Shown here in pieces: positions 29,965 through 42,126 of a stretch of 64,000 nt of DNA; position 1 is the first letter of the stretch, and each line of letters starts with the position of its first letter. The notes under the pieces are model-generated. The model saw only the letters and a list, made by a program, of their open reading frames with translations, was not told the origin of the DNA and searched no databases. Source of the DNA: Amanita rubescens (Eukaryota; Basidiomycota; Agaricomycetes; Agaricales; Amanitaceae); the NCBI GenBank assembly GCA_015039365.1, contig WION01000004.1, positions 434,001 to 498,000 on the forward strand, in the 5' to 3' direction. The translations under genes and the position numbers were made by a program.

Positions 29965-32608
29965 ATGTCCTCTCCGCCAATACTCGTACCGACCGGACCC
30001 TCAGCACACGACCTTCAAAGTCATCTTTACCTCGCTTTTCTTCAGGGCAAGACTGCAGATGTCGCCTTGCGTATTCGCGGCTCATGGAATGCCATCTATA
30101 GTCTCCACCGCGTAGTTCTCATCCAATCCGTAAGCGCTTTGCTTCAGGGTCCTACTCGGCTCTCTCACCTCCCTCCAAGGGCTTCTTCCGTTCCTTGTTC
30201 ACGGCCGGCTTCTCAGAGTCTCTTCCTCGTCTTCATACACACCACTCTTCTTCTGGACCAGACCAGATTGACCTCGTATTTGATGATTGTAATATTACCC
30301 GTGCAGGTCAGTTCACTCTTTTGACCCCCGTCCTATAGTACTCATCCAGTCTCTTAGCATTCGAGTAGGTGCCCCTCACATATTCTATTATTCCCTTACG
30401 CTTAATCAATCCGCAGAGTCTGTATATCCAGGCTGTATGGCGGTGGACCCGCATTATATATCCCTCCCAGCCTTATACCGAGCACAACGCAACCTCTGTC
30501 CTCATCCTTTTACGACGGTTTCACTTGGGGAAAAAGGCCAGATAATCAACATCCAGCATCTCCCTGGTTTCTCCTTTCATTGCTGGCAACTGCCACCTTC
30601 TTATCCATTCCTACGGTCGCGGCCCAAGCGCTTTCCTGTATATTGAGCACGATAGGTCCTCATACTGTGGTTAGCTACCTGAAATTTGCTCTTGGGGATC
30701 ATATTGGTCCACCAGATGATACCGACCTCGACGCTGCCGTTGGCCTGGAACATGTAGCACAATTGTTTGACGACTGTGACGACGACAAGACAGATTCGTC
30801 TGAAGATTCTCATTCTGATCAACCCACCTCATCCGACGATATATTAGGACTACAAGTCCGCAAGGGGAATCCGATAGACTCGGACGGCGACAAGCCAGGT
30901 TCCGCGTCACCTGTATTTTACTATGGGACTGTCTCTGACAAAATTGGAGAAGCCTGTGCCTGTTGGCTGGCACGATGGGGTTCCGACATGTTGGATTGTG
31001 AAGAAATTTTAGAGGGAATACATCCCAACCCATCGTCGTTACCTAGTGCTATTCAGCCCAGTCTCTTTGTCAGGAAATACGGGACACGCAAGGAATCCTA
31101 TCCCGCCTATTTGGAGGCGAGGTGGACTTAGTCCAAAGTGGATCGCCACCTTACTTGCTGCCGACACATTGTTCGTACGGGGGGAGTGCGAGAGATACGA
31201 GGTTGCTCGTCGAGCTGTTGAAATAAGGCGTCGCAGCGGAATTCTGTTAGCGGAAGAAGCTGAATGGTCGAACGTATTTGAAGAAAGCATCTACTATGAG
31301 AACATGGTATATTGCATTTCGGATTCTCAGAACTATTCAAGGTCCTAAAACTGCTTTCTAGACAATGGAAGACATCATAAAGATATCACAAGATGTCTCT
31401 GTCACCACCAAACGTACATTTGTTCCTTTGCATGTTTTGCAGGCTGCTCTATGGAGGCACTCGGCGTTAAGACAGCGTATCATGTCTGCGTCATCCACCC
31501 TCTCATCTCGCGAATTGTCTTTCGAGAAGGAACTGGGCATTACATGCACGACGTCAGAGTTGGACCTGACCACAAGTCCCGAAGAGGCACCCAGTCGGAG
31601 CTATTTCCCTGTCTTCGAAGACTCTTCGAGCCGACTTGGAGATAATGGCAATCTCATAGATAAATCACCCTCAACAATGGACGAGTTATATGACAACTTG
31701 AGAAACCCTTCAATGTCTCATCCGGTTTCCTCGTCGAAGAGCGTCCTGAACAAAAAACGTAGTTTCCATGCACTCACTCCACAAACACCACTGTCAGATT
31801 CATCTTTTTTCGGGCTGGTACCGCTTCGGTCCACTCCGTCTACTTGCGTTCAACGTGATCCTGCCGGGAGACAAAAATGGTCTCCATATTCCCCGTGTCG
31901 TTTCGCTATTGAATTCTGGGATTTGGACTTCTTGAAAGAAAAGGCCCGGTTGTATTCGCAGACCGTCTGGTATGCTGGAAGTCTTTTCAATGTGTATGTG
32001 CAAATCGTTAAGAAGAGGGAACAAATTCAGCTAGGAATATACCTACACCGGCAATCGACTGTGGACCCGGTTCCGGGTGCTAGCATTCCTTCGCCTCTTA
32101 TGTGTTCAGATACGACGCCCAGCGACAACTCACAAGATGAACGCCGGGCTCATTCTAACAAGTCTCCCACTTCTTCCATCACGCTTATGCCTATGACGCC
32201 GCCTACTAGTTATACTTCTCCGCCCATTAGGGCAACGTCAGATGCAGCATCTTCGCTGCCCTCATCTCCAGGTCGTCGGTGGCTCATCATATTCGCCGCC
32301 GGGTCTTGGGCACTATGCCTTACCAGCGACGGGAAATACCTCTCCTCCTCGACAAACCTACAGAGATCCTCGATCATTCATCTCAGCTTACTTTGCAGGT
32401 AACTCTGGCAAGCGCGACTGGGTCTAGCCAAACTCGATTTCGCAGTAGTCCCGATGTATTTGGCATTAGCAAGAGTTGGGGGTGGAAAACTAGTTCGCTG
32501 CGTACAGATGAATATATGGAGGTCCGCGACGAGGCTGCTGGGCCTCGGACAACACCCTATGGAAGTGAGTTCAGCCTTCGTGCGACCGTTGTTTTGGGCT
32601 TGGTTTAG
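29965..32608 (+). CDS. BTB/POZ domain protein (germ cell-less-like)
   Basis: The N-terminal BTB fold reads DLQSHLYLAFLQGKTADVAL, RIRGSWNAIYSLHRVVLIQS, GFFRSLFTAGFSES and DLVFDDCNITRA, typical of fungal BTB proteins that act as Cullin-3 adaptors or transcription cofactors. Then LATATFLSIPTVAAQALSC (BACK-like helices), an acidic linker, LSPKWIATLLAADTLFVRGE, RYEVARRAVEIRRR, and a long C-terminal half with RFAIEFWDLDFLKEKARLYS and FNVYVQIVKKREQIQLGIYL, which resembles the C-terminal domain of germ cell-less-like proteins. It ends SLRATVVLGLV. About eight exons. The start ATG is 37 bp from TRAPPC5. Function unknown beyond the domain. Confidence 0.75.
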
Positions 32609-32705
32609 TGTATGTAGTATGGTGGGGCTGTGTTACTTTGTTGTGTTTTATGTATTATGAGCTTTATCAACGTTATGTGTCCCGATTAGGCAGGGTATCT
32701 ACTAC

Positions 32706-34493
32706 ATGAGTACGACGACCGCTGCTCGTAAGCCGGCGCCACGGCTGCCCCAGCCAGCATCACGATATTGGAAGGGAAAAGCACCTAAAGGCGCGGTCGA
32801 TGCCCAATCTGACTCGGACTATGAAGGAGAAGAACAACCTACCCGCGACGATGGCGATGTTCCGCTTAGCGGTGACCAGTATATCGAAGATGCGGAAGAG
32901 GAGGAAATGTCATTCCATACAGCGGAACAAAAGACTTTGAAGACAATGAACGTTTCTCTTCGAGATGTCAATATATCAAAGGAGGGGAAAGTTATCGTTG
33001 CAGGGCGAGAGGAATCCGGTCGGACTATGGAGGAAGAGGAAGGTGAGTTTCTTCACCGTGACTAAACTTTATTATTGTCCAACGCATAAACGAAAGAGGA
33101 GGACGAAGAGGAAGAAGAGGACGAAGAAACTGCCATAAAGAAGGAAGACGAGGAAGAAGAGGAGGTTCGTGCATGTCACTACGTTGTGGTGTCAACATAC
33201 CAAGATTTCTCCACAGTCTAGCGAAGATGAAAGCGACGAGGAAGAAAAGCCAAAACTACAGTTTCGGCCAGTCTTCGTGCCAAAGTATGTATATTTATTT
33301 AGGCATAGTATAATTGGCTGACTTGGGTAGGCGCGCTCGAGCAACGATAGGCGAGAAAGACGTAATTGCCCAGGATTCTGAGGAATCACTTAAACGGAAA
33401 GAGCAAGAGGCCGAGGAAAGGCGTAAACAATCGCACAATATGGTAGCTGAGAGCATAAAGCGTGAGCTGGCCGAAAGTGAGCAACAATCCATTCCATCAT
33501 AAAGATTTGCCGTAAAGATGAGATCACAGAGCAGAAGGAGGAAGCTATTCCCGATGTTGATGACACGGATGGTTTGGATCCCGAAGCTGAGTTTGAGGCA
33601 TGGAGGATGCGGGAGCTCAGCCGCATCAAAAAGGAGAAAGAAGAAGAAATTCGCGTGGAACAAGAACGGGAAGAGATCGAGCGTAGAAGGGCTTTGCCCG
33701 AAGAACAGAGACTCAAAGAGGATTTGGAAAAAGCCCAGAAATCTCGCGAAGAAAAGCCAAAGGGTCAGCAAAAGTTCCTTCAGAAATACTGGCATAAAGG
33801 TGCCTTTCACCAGGTGGGTTTATACGTTATTCCGCATCGATTTAATAACAACATTCCGTAGGATCAAGAAATCCTCAAACGGCACGATTTCACAGAAGCT
33901 ACCCAATCCTACATGGACATATCCGCACTTCCGAAGGTCATGCAAGTCAAAAACTTCGGCAAACGTGGTCGCACAAAATACACGCATCTTCTGGACCAAG
34001 ATACTACGGTTGGTCCTGGTGGTTTTGGAACCACCGCTCCAGCTCGAACTGGACCATCGCTTGAGACTGGAGGATGTTTCTTGTGTGGTGGCCCACACAT
34101 GAAGAAAGGTCTGAATTAGCAAAGTAACCGAATTTCATCTTGCTGATGAATCTCGCAGATTGTCCCCAGAACACTGGCCCTCGCATATCTGGGAATACCC
34201 CCGGATCAGGCGCCAATGCTGCACCAATGGGCCATTCTAAAGATACATGGAGACACCGGAACGATGACCAAAGAAATCATGAAGCTCATGTGGATCGTAA
34301 ACGATACAATGGACCAGATAACTATCGCGACAAATATGAGAGGAATTATAGGCGTTCACGTTCACGTTCAAGGTCAAGGTCCCCACAGAGACGGGACGAG
34401 TATAGAGGTGGCAGAAGAGAAAGGCCTCGTTCCAGGGAGCGGATACCAACGGATCATAGGATGAAGCGCCGGAGAGTTGATGGGGAGGAGTGA
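32706..34493 (+). CDS. MFAP1-like spliceosomal protein with zinc knuckle and RS tail
   Basis: Homologue of MFAP1, a tri-snRNP-associated splicing factor. N-terminal [19 protein letters not shown] and [10 protein letters not shown], acidic stretches split by an intron ([12 protein letters not shown]), [26 protein letters not shown], a coiled-coil rich in Arg/Glu ([20 protein letters not shown]), then the conserved [40 protein letters not shown] and [13 protein letters not shown]. In place of the short animal C-terminus there is a CCHC knuckle ([13 protein letters not shown], assembled over an intron) and an RS-rich tail ([18 protein letters not shown]). Nuclear. The knuckle and RS part suggest extra RNA binding. 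Confidence 0.87.
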
Positions 34494-34606
34494 TGTCTAT
34501 TTTTGTATACTGAGTGCATGTTATTTTTCACTAACGAAATTTACATCTGATACGCGCTAGTTAGTAATATAATGCTTCATCGGCAAAGTGTCCCTTCCAT
34601 TCCATC

Positions 34607-36391
34607 ATGGTGAAAAGGGTCGTCAAGGTAGCAGTTATAGGCAGTGGCCTGACGGGCCTCACCGCTGTACACCTTTTAACTCGACCGCTACAAGATGAAG
34701 ACGTTGAATTCGCAGTTCATTTGTATGAAAAAGTATGTCGCTGTTCCTTTCAGTTCCGAACAAGCGATGAACATCTGCTAAACCGAGCAAGGCGCCGAAA
34801 ATCGGAATGGACTTCGCGTCTATTGATGTACCTGTTGCAGGGGACAAGTCATGGAGAATAGACGTCCCCATGAGGTCGTTCCAAGGAGGTTAGCCGTCTG
34901 TCTACGACATAACAAAATGGCACAACTCAAGTTGTGTGGCAGGATATTATCCCCAACTCATTTCGCTCTACCGCAAGCTTGGCATATCGTTCCATAAACG
35001 CAATTTTTCCTACTCGTTCTCAACACTAACCTACTCAGCCAAAAGTATGGCGTCATGCATAAAGACGACGATGATATATAACGGTTCGTCAGGGCTTGCA
35101 GGCGTCAGCATGCCTTCAGACGTTGGACATACTGGCGTGTGGTACTTTCACAAACATACTATCTTGGCGTTCATATGCCGCGCGTGGGCTCTTCTGACAG
35201 CGGCCTTGCTATTGCTCGTCTGCTACCTGCGCCTTCTGTGTTATGCTGCACCTACTTTCAGACCCGGTAGGTGGAAAGCTATGACATTCAGTGCTTGGGC
35301 AATGGAAACCATTCCTGCAAATGCCATCGCACGCGTGTTGGGCTTTGACGCCGTCTGGAAAGATTTCACTCATTCTACGCTTCTGCCGCTATTTTCTGCG
35401 GTTTGTACAGCGCCGAAGGAGGATGTGCTTTCACACCCGATAGAAGAAATCCTAGGTTAGTTTCCGGCTATTCGGCAAATACTCCGGACTAACCTGATTT
35501 TACCTAGACTATATTTGGCTGACGTTCAGTACCGATCACTATGTTGTTGTGGGTGGCGTGCAGAGCGTAATATCGAAGCTCAAGACAAAAGTCAGCCATG
35601 TTCACCTGTCTTCTTTCGTCACTGCTGTTGAGGTGGACCCTCACGATAACCGTCTGGCGTCACTCACATACAGCCAAGGTGGTGCTGTTCATATGGACGG
35701 AGGATTTCATCACATCGTCTTTGCGACAGAAGCACACTACGCTGTACCCCTTGTGTCCCGATATGCTGCGTCCTTGTCCCAAGCCATGACCATGCACAAA
35801 CAGGCAATTCATGACCAACTCGAGTGTCTGACGAGTTTCAAATATTGCACTACAAGTGTCGTGAACCATACAGACCGAGCTTTACTACCCAGTAATGCAG
35901 TGGACGTCCGCGACTTGAACATCGTCATATCAAGAGAAGGGTACCATGACCAATCTTGTTCGGAATTCTGCGTCTCGCCCTCTTTCACGATGGCTACCCA
36001 TGTTATGTGGCCGCCACAGGGATATCTTCATTTGGGACCAATATTTCAGACTACCAACCCAATAGTGGCTCCAAAAACTGACCACTTGATAAGTCATGCC
36101 AAACTGCAAAGGGCAGTTTTGACCTTGAAGGCTAAAGAAGCTGTCAAAGGACTATACCGACAACGAGCAAGAAGATGGTGGGACGACAAAGACACGGATG
36201 AAAGCAAGCTTGGCGCTCTCCAGGGTGGTGGACGACTGGAAGATGACGGGTGCCCCGGAATATGGATATGTGGCTCCTACGCCTACCCGGGCATCCCGCT
36301 CCTGGAAGGCTGCGTGGTCAGCGCCAGGCATGTCGTGGAGGAGGGGATTTTTCGGTGCGAGGGAGTTGCAGCGTCAAGTCGGCCATGGTAA
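34607..36391 (+). CDS. FAD-dependent amine-oxidase-fold oxidoreductase
   Basis: The N-terminus VKVAVIGSGLTGLTAVHLL is the dinucleotide-binding GxGxxG motif, followed by HLYEK ending the second strand. It continues KIGMDFASIDVPVAG, VPMRSFQGGYYPQLISLYRK and LGISFHKRNFSYSF, which resemble the FAD/NAD(P)-binding amine oxidase family (COG2907-like). A hydrophobic segment (WALLTAALLLLVCYLRLLCY) suggests membrane association. Later WKDFTHSTLLPLFSAVCTA, HYVVVGGVQSVISKL, DGGFHHIVFATEAHYAVPLV and C-terminal GIWICGSYAYPGIPLLEGCV with the FAD-contacting G-S-Y-A/P-G-I-P-L-L-E-G pattern. Substrate unknown. About four exons. It converges on UMP1 with only 31 bp between stops. Confidence 0.78.
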
Positions 36392-36422
36392 TACAACTAG
36401 AATTTCAGGTTATATCTAATAG

Positions 36423-36951
36423 CTACAGCCGCCATTTCTTTTCCATATCTTTGTGAATATCTAGCGGCAAGCTCGTCTCCATTCCTGCAGGTCGATTAGG
36501 ATTTAATAAACAGGACAAAGGATGAACTTACCTCCAAAGACATCAACAGGCTCGATGGCCTCGTCTCTGCCCATGAGAATATCTAAATGTAGGTTTGACC
36601 GAGGGAGGACAGACATATGTGGGTTCTGCGATGGGATATTGGTTGACAAAGAGAATGAATAAGATGAAGCGCACTGCGGAAACGAGTTTGCGCTCCATGA
36701 GGAGGCGCATTGGAAGATGGATGCCGTATGCATCGCGCTTCAGATTGAGTCTAAGGTTGTCCTGGGTGGAATCCCACTGGAAAAGATAAGATAGAAGATT
36801 GGGGCGAGATGGGGTGACATACCGAGTCTAGATGGTCTGTGTTGGACTTGACAGGAGGTGCGAGGGAGACATGGCCGTTCTGAAGGACGTCATGAGGGCC
36901 AGCAGAGGCGGACTTTGGGTCAGAGGCGGGGAGGATGCGGTAAGAAGACAT
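36423..36951 (-). CDS. UMP1: proteasome maturation factor Ump1 (POMP)
   Basis: Assembly chaperone of the 20S proteasome, degraded as its first substrate. Four exons: MSSYRILPASDPKSASAG, then WDSTQDNLRLNLKRDAYGIH and LPMRLLMERKLVSA, then NPHMSVLPRSNLHLDILMGR, DEAIEPVDVFGGME and TSLPLDIHKDMEKKWRL. All exon junctions keep phase and length (about 140 aa) fits the family. The motifs GIHLPMRLLMERK and LPRSNLHLDIL are diagnostic. An ACGCGT hexamer lies at 36953-36958, directly upstream of the start codon. Confidence 0.92.
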
Positions 36952-37137
36952 GACGCGTCAAAGTCACGATGTGACAGACCCTCATGAGCTCAAGCACACG
37001 GGCCAGCGCACGAACAAGGACCATCGAGACTCTTCTGAATGACGGTGCAGCCCGAGGGCGTAAGACTGTGGAGGACAGTCGAGGGGCTGCGGTCTACCAG
37101 CTTCGTCCCGACCGGGTGGGAAAGGACACCTGAGGGC

Positions 37138-39425
37138 ATGGCCGCTCTCAGATCACCTCGTCCTCTTTCCTTCGAGCCACGCATCGTCCGAGCGTCCCCC
37201 GACTCCGCATCTCCGCCCTCCACCTCCGTACCCGCCGTCCGTACCCGCCGTCCAAGTCTCGGCCTCGGCCCGCCCCGCCATTCCGCCCCACCCCCGCCCT
37301 TCCCAAGACCATCCTACCTCGATCATTCCACCCTACGTCATATGCTACAAACTGAGCTTCCCCCTCAACCCCGTCCGTCCGATCCACAGATCCTCCGTTT
37401 TTCCGGTCCAATGTCCCCCTCCACTGATAGTGACGACGACAGTACCGCAAGTCCACCCCGTGACCCCGCCCCTCCGCCCCCTCCATTGGTCTCTGCATCA
37501 GACCATATCCTCAGATTACCTACCCGCTGGAGCGACCAGATGAAACACTCCTCCCTCAGCGTCTCAGCAGATGGCCGTGACCTCACATTTAATGGTCAGT
37601 TTCTCACACTTATCTCTTACCTCATCCACGTCTTTATTGCCATCCAGGATCAACGTCCAATGGTGATCGAGAAGCTGCGGCTGCCAGAACAACACATCCC
37701 ATTCCACCTGCATGTGGTATCTACTATTATGAAGTTTCCATCATCAGCAAAGGTCAGAAAGGGTAATTCTCTTCACTCTTTTGCCGAACCACAGTCCTCT
37801 CACTGTTCATCTATGTAGTCATATTAGCATTGGGTTCGTGGCGGTTTCCGCGGAGCGTACTTCTCGTTGACCGCGTGATTACAGGTTCGTAGGTCACGAT
37901 GTCAAACTCAACCGATTACCCGGATGGGAGCCGAGCTCCTGGGGATACCACGGAGACGATGGCTGCTCCTTTGCTGCCGAGAAGAGTGGCAATCCATACG
38001 GTCCTACCTATGGAAGTGAGTTCGCAACCTGTACGAACGACATCAATTGAAATTCAGCTTAGCCGGGGACGTTATCGGCTGCTGGTATCGATTTCACAAC
38101 GCACAAGGCATTCTTCACCAAGAACGGAAATCCTCTTGGTAATTTTCACACTACCTTACCGACCATCTGAGTTTAAACTGGATGCCAGGTCCTGTTTTCG
38201 AAGGAATTGGCAGAGATATCGAGATATACCCCTCTGTTGGCTTGCGCCACAATGGAGAGAGTATTCGAGTTAACTTTGGTCATGAACCTTTCAAGTTCGA
38301 CATTGATTATCATGTTCAGCAACAACGAAATTCAACTTGGAGAAGGATTCTCAGTACACCATTGGACGGCTCTTTCGTGTCCGATGTATCCAAAAGAACC
38401 AGCGAGGAGAAAGATGATGTCAAGGGGAAATATAATTCGGGCACCTTGACTGAAGAACAAACCAAGAGCATGATAAGCAGACTTGTCCTTTCATATCTCA
38501 TACATCATGGGTATGTAAAAACGGCGCATTCTTTGCAGGCGCAACAAGCATTACTGGAGGAGAACCTACCCAATTCTGGAACAACTGATCAGGATATGGT
38601 CACGGACAATACCCTCTCGGCCAGCGGGAAGATGGATTTAAGCACTCTAGAAGACGACGTTGAACGTCGGACGAGGATTGTCAACGCCGTGCTGACAGGC
38701 AAGATCGATTTAGCCATTTCGGAAACTGCGAATTACCATCCACTTGTTCTCGAGGCGGAGGCTGGTCTTATGTTGTTCAGGTTACGCTGCAGGAAGTTCG
38801 TGGAGCTGGTACTGGAGGCTAGCGAGTTGAAGAAAAAGCGCAAAGCAGAGCAAGTGGATAAAGTAGTATCAATGGAAATCGATGGCATGGAGGATGCGGA
38901 CTGGGTGGGAATGGAGATTGATGATGAATCCAAGGAATCCGTCGATGTGGGTTACTCCAACGGGTTCGTAGGGACAACGACCAGCGTAGGATTGGGGAAA
39001 CGTCGCGAGTCGACCACGACTCTCGTCGAACAGGCGCTTAATAGAGCTATTGCCTATGGCCAGTCGCTAGCGAACGATTATAAAGCAGACACAAGGCCTG
39101 AGGTAAAGCAACTGTTCAAACGTACGTTCGCTATCGTGGCATGGGATGATCCCAGAGAAGCGGGCGGTTTGGTCGCTGAGGTTGTCAGTCCCGAAGCAAG
39201 AGTAGGCCTGGCGAATGAACTCAACCAGGCTATTCTAAGTGAGTTCGATGGTTATCACAAGTTTCTTCTGTTGATCGCTTCGCAGAATCCCAAGGACATC
39301 CTACGAGACCGGCCCTGGAGACGCTTTATAGACATACTGCTGCCTGTATCACGCAGCTGGGGCTGCTTGGTGTTGGAACAGCAGCATTTGTCGACTTGCC
39401 AAGGGAGCTACTCGGGGATACATAA
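37138..39425 (+). CDS. RanBPM/Gid1-type SPRY-LisH-CTLH protein (GID E3 ligase scaffold)
   Basis: Scaffold and substrate-receptor-binding subunit of the GID/CTLH ubiquitin ligase (yeast Gid1/Vid30). The N-terminus is Pro/Ser-rich. The SPRY domain reads GIYYYEVSIISKGQKG, LNRLPGWEPSSWGYHGDD, CSFAAEKSGNPYGPTYG, GDVIGCGIDFTTHKAFFTK and VFEGIGRDIEIYPSVGLR. LisH follows (SRLVLSYLIHHGYVKTAHSL), then CTLH and CRA (RRTRIVNAVLTGKIDLAISE, EAEAGLMLFRLRCRKFVELV, VEQALNRAIAYGQSL). A late intron restores the ending GLLGVGTAAFVDLPRELLGDT. One extra T at about 38083 breaks the SPRY frame between GDVIGC and GIDF. An in-frame earlier ATG at 37039 is possible; 37138 has better context. Confidence 0.87.
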
Positions 39426-39595
39426 GCGTTGGACGTCTGGACATTTATCTAATCTAATAAATAAAAAATAATTCGCATTGCTCGTCAATTCGTTTCTTGG
39501 CAGTGTATTTAATACCCTGAACTCATTGTACAATTTATTTGCAATCTAACATCACCGGGGAGAGAAAACAGTCAAGATATTAATATATTACACTA

Positions 39596-40959
39596 TTATG
39601 TCTTGCACTTTGTTCGGGAGTTGATATCTTTGGAACAAGCACCATCGCAAGCCGTGCCACAACCGCATCGGCTGTCTGGACAACCACACCGGCCTCCGCA
39701 ACATTCAAGCTTTGGCAAATGTACAAGCCCAAAAGCTACGGCACTTTCCTCGGACCCCCATGCTGAGTCGGGGTATACAGTGATATCCACCGGATCCAAA
39801 TATATGCCGCCACCTTTTCGTCGAGGTGGAGGTGGTAATGCAGCTGCATGTGCAAAGAAACGATCGAGTAAACTCGTCGAATCTGGCTTTTGCGAACCGG
39901 ATAGCACGACACTCTGTTCGTCAATACACGACCCGCATCCATCTGCACAGTCCCTGTGGCTCGACGAGGCATATTCTGGTCCGCGATGTTCCAAGCATCC
40001 TGGACAGGCACAACGGAAACCACATGTACAGCCGGAGCCAGCAAGAGACGCGATTGTACTGAGAGGAGGAATGATTGAGAAATCAGGTACGTTGGTATGT
40101 GCGGAAGAGTCTTGTGAGGAATTCTGAATAGGAGGTAGCAGCTGGAAACCTGATCATCATAACAGTTTGTAAAGCACATGAAATAAAAGTGATTGCGACA
40201 ATCATACCTGGTCGAATTTCCGAGGCCGATGTCGAGGCAATTACTGAAAGATTCAAGTTCTTGCCAGTTTTGTTGCAGCATATAACCGCTGCCGTAGCCA
40301 AAGCGCCCAAGTTCTCATCGGAATCCACACACAAGGAAGAAGGTAGCTGTTCCGATGGATCCTGACATTCACATTGTGAGGAGTCACAGAAATCGCAGCT
40401 TGGATTCAGTAAGGAGTCGACTTTAATCAAATCAATCATAAGAATTAGATGGGTTACTGAAATGCAATACCTCGCGGTTGTGGACAATCTCCGGATGAAG
40501 CTGATTCTTGGATTAAATCTTTCAGACCATTTGGTAAGGATGGAACCACTGGCATATATCTCTTCGCTATAAACACCGTTGCAGAAGTAGCACTTGAGAG
40601 GAATGGCGAAAAAACTCACATTTGGTTCCATTAGAGGCCAATGGAATCCGTTGCTGGGACTGATCGAACTTGGGATTACAAATACACTTGGTATGAACCT
40701 TCTTCGACTGGCGCAACTGACGGCATTTCTCGCACTGTGAAACGGGTCTGCCTTTTTTCTTTATCTCAAACAAGGGGCGATCGGCGTGGTGACAAGTGGA
40801 TGAGCGGTGTCCCTTGATGCATGATTCACTGCGGCAGCGATGAGCTTGTGACGGAAAGTGAAACAAAAGATGTACCATGCAAACTTTCTGTCATCGACGT
40901 AAACCTAGAAGCAAGGTCAGCGCAGGAGAAGGAGATCAGGAGTGCTCTGAACTGGCCAT
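39596..40959 (-). CDS. copper-fist transcription factor (Cuf1/Mac1/Ace1 type)
   Basis: Copper-responsive DNA-binding regulator. The copper fist VYVDDRKFACESCIKGHRSS, TCHHADRPLFEIKKKGRPVS and QCEKCRQLRQSKKVHTKCIC NPKF is spelled out across one intron, with the zinc cysteines, the KGHR minor-groove loop and the RGR-type KKGRP motif. Downstream there is a first Cys cluster (CDFCDSSQCECQD), VVPSLPNGLKDLIQESA, a Ser/Thr-rich region and a C-terminal Cys array CCGGRCGCPDSRCGCG followed by CDGAC, which is of Mac1 REP/Cuf1 type and suggests copper inactivation of an activator of copper uptake. The initiating ATG is uncertain: the fist starts right at an exon border, and ATG at 40957-40959 requires a GC donor. 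Confidence 0.83.
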
Positions 40960-41126
40960 TATTACTCAGATGCATGTACGAATTATTGGTAAACAGCTCC
41001 TGCTGTGTACAGTACTAGAAGTACGCTGACATAAGCATGTATATTATGTGTCTAAGCTGACATGTACTGCGACATTCTATGATATAACAATTACTGTTTG
41101 CTGATTATCTCTTGCATGACCCAAAC

Positions 41127-42055
41127 TCACGGATTCTTATCTTTCTGCGCGAGATTTTGCTCAAGCTTATTGAACTCATTCAGCGCTATCTGCTCTTCCT
41201 CATCCAGTTCCTATCTTACGTTAGTTTCCGTCATCCGACCTTGACATTAAAACCCACCTGTTCAATTCCTTTGACTTCAGGAATATAATGCATCAACATC
41301 CTCTCAATTCCACTTTTTAGTGTTACTGTGCTCGAATCGCATCCGCGACAGCTCCCTTTTAGTTTAACCCGTACAATGCCATCTTCTTCGCCAAACCCAC
41401 GATATTCTATGTCACCCCCATCCTCCATAATTGCTGGACGCACCCTCGTTTCTAGTAGCTCCTTAATCATGGCCACCGTCTCTGAATCAGTGTCTAAAAT
41501 TCGAGTATCCTGTGGTCCTGCATTCTCCCTGTCTTCTTCACTACGGAATAATGGCTGTCCCGACGTGAAATGTTCCATTAGTATCGAGTATACTTCCGGC
41601 TTTATGACCGGCCAAGGGTTTTCTGTATCTTTAGAGACAGTAACGAAATCTGGACCATAGAAGACACCGGCGACACCCTCAACGCCCATGAGACGAATGG
41701 CAAGAGGAGAGATAAGCGCCGAGCGGGTGTCTAGAAATTCAGCGGTTCCAGTCAGCCATAACCGTTACTCCTGGGATGAATTTCAACGAGTCTTCGTTCG
41801 GTGTCGTCTCCGTTTGGATGAACATGGAACGCGCTACCACAATAAGTGAAAAGTATGAAAATAATCCTCTTACGACTCACCCAGCTTGGGATGGGTCCTT
41901 GGTGAAGGAAATAACCGTCCCATCCGTGGCGCCGACATGAAAGCCAGTGCATCATATCTTTGCGAGAATGTTCTCAAGAGCGAAGGAGTGCCTCTGGAGT
42001 GATTCCGTGCCCCCACGCACCTTGCGAGAGCCCTTAGAGATGATGATGAGAGCAT
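41127..42055 (-). CDS. NFU1: mitochondrial Fe-S scaffold NFU1
   Basis: Late-acting carrier of [4Fe-4S] clusters to lipoyl synthase and complex II. The N-terminal extension is basic and Ser-rich ([22 protein letters not shown]..., a mitochondrial presequence). It is followed by the Nfu N domain ([57 protein letters not shown]). The C-terminal NifU domain reads [20 protein letters not shown] and [20 protein letters not shown] with the CxxC cluster ligands (CRGC), then [18 protein letters not shown]. It shares a 71-bp divergent promoter with ALG1. Confidence 0.93.
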
Positions 42056-42126
42056 GGCACGTTTAACACGTGACCTGAGAGTATGATCATACGTACTACG
42101 TCACAGCTGCAACACAAGAGTCGTTC
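42056..42126. promoter_or_regulatory. 71-bp divergent promoter with CACGTG, NFU1 / ALG1
   Basis: The gap contains a palindromic CACGTG (42067-42072), 12 bp from the NFU1 start. This is the binding site of Cbf1-type bHLH factors in fungi. There is also ATCATACGTACTACG, an imperfect inverted repeat around TACGTA. No TATA box. Confidence 0.45.
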
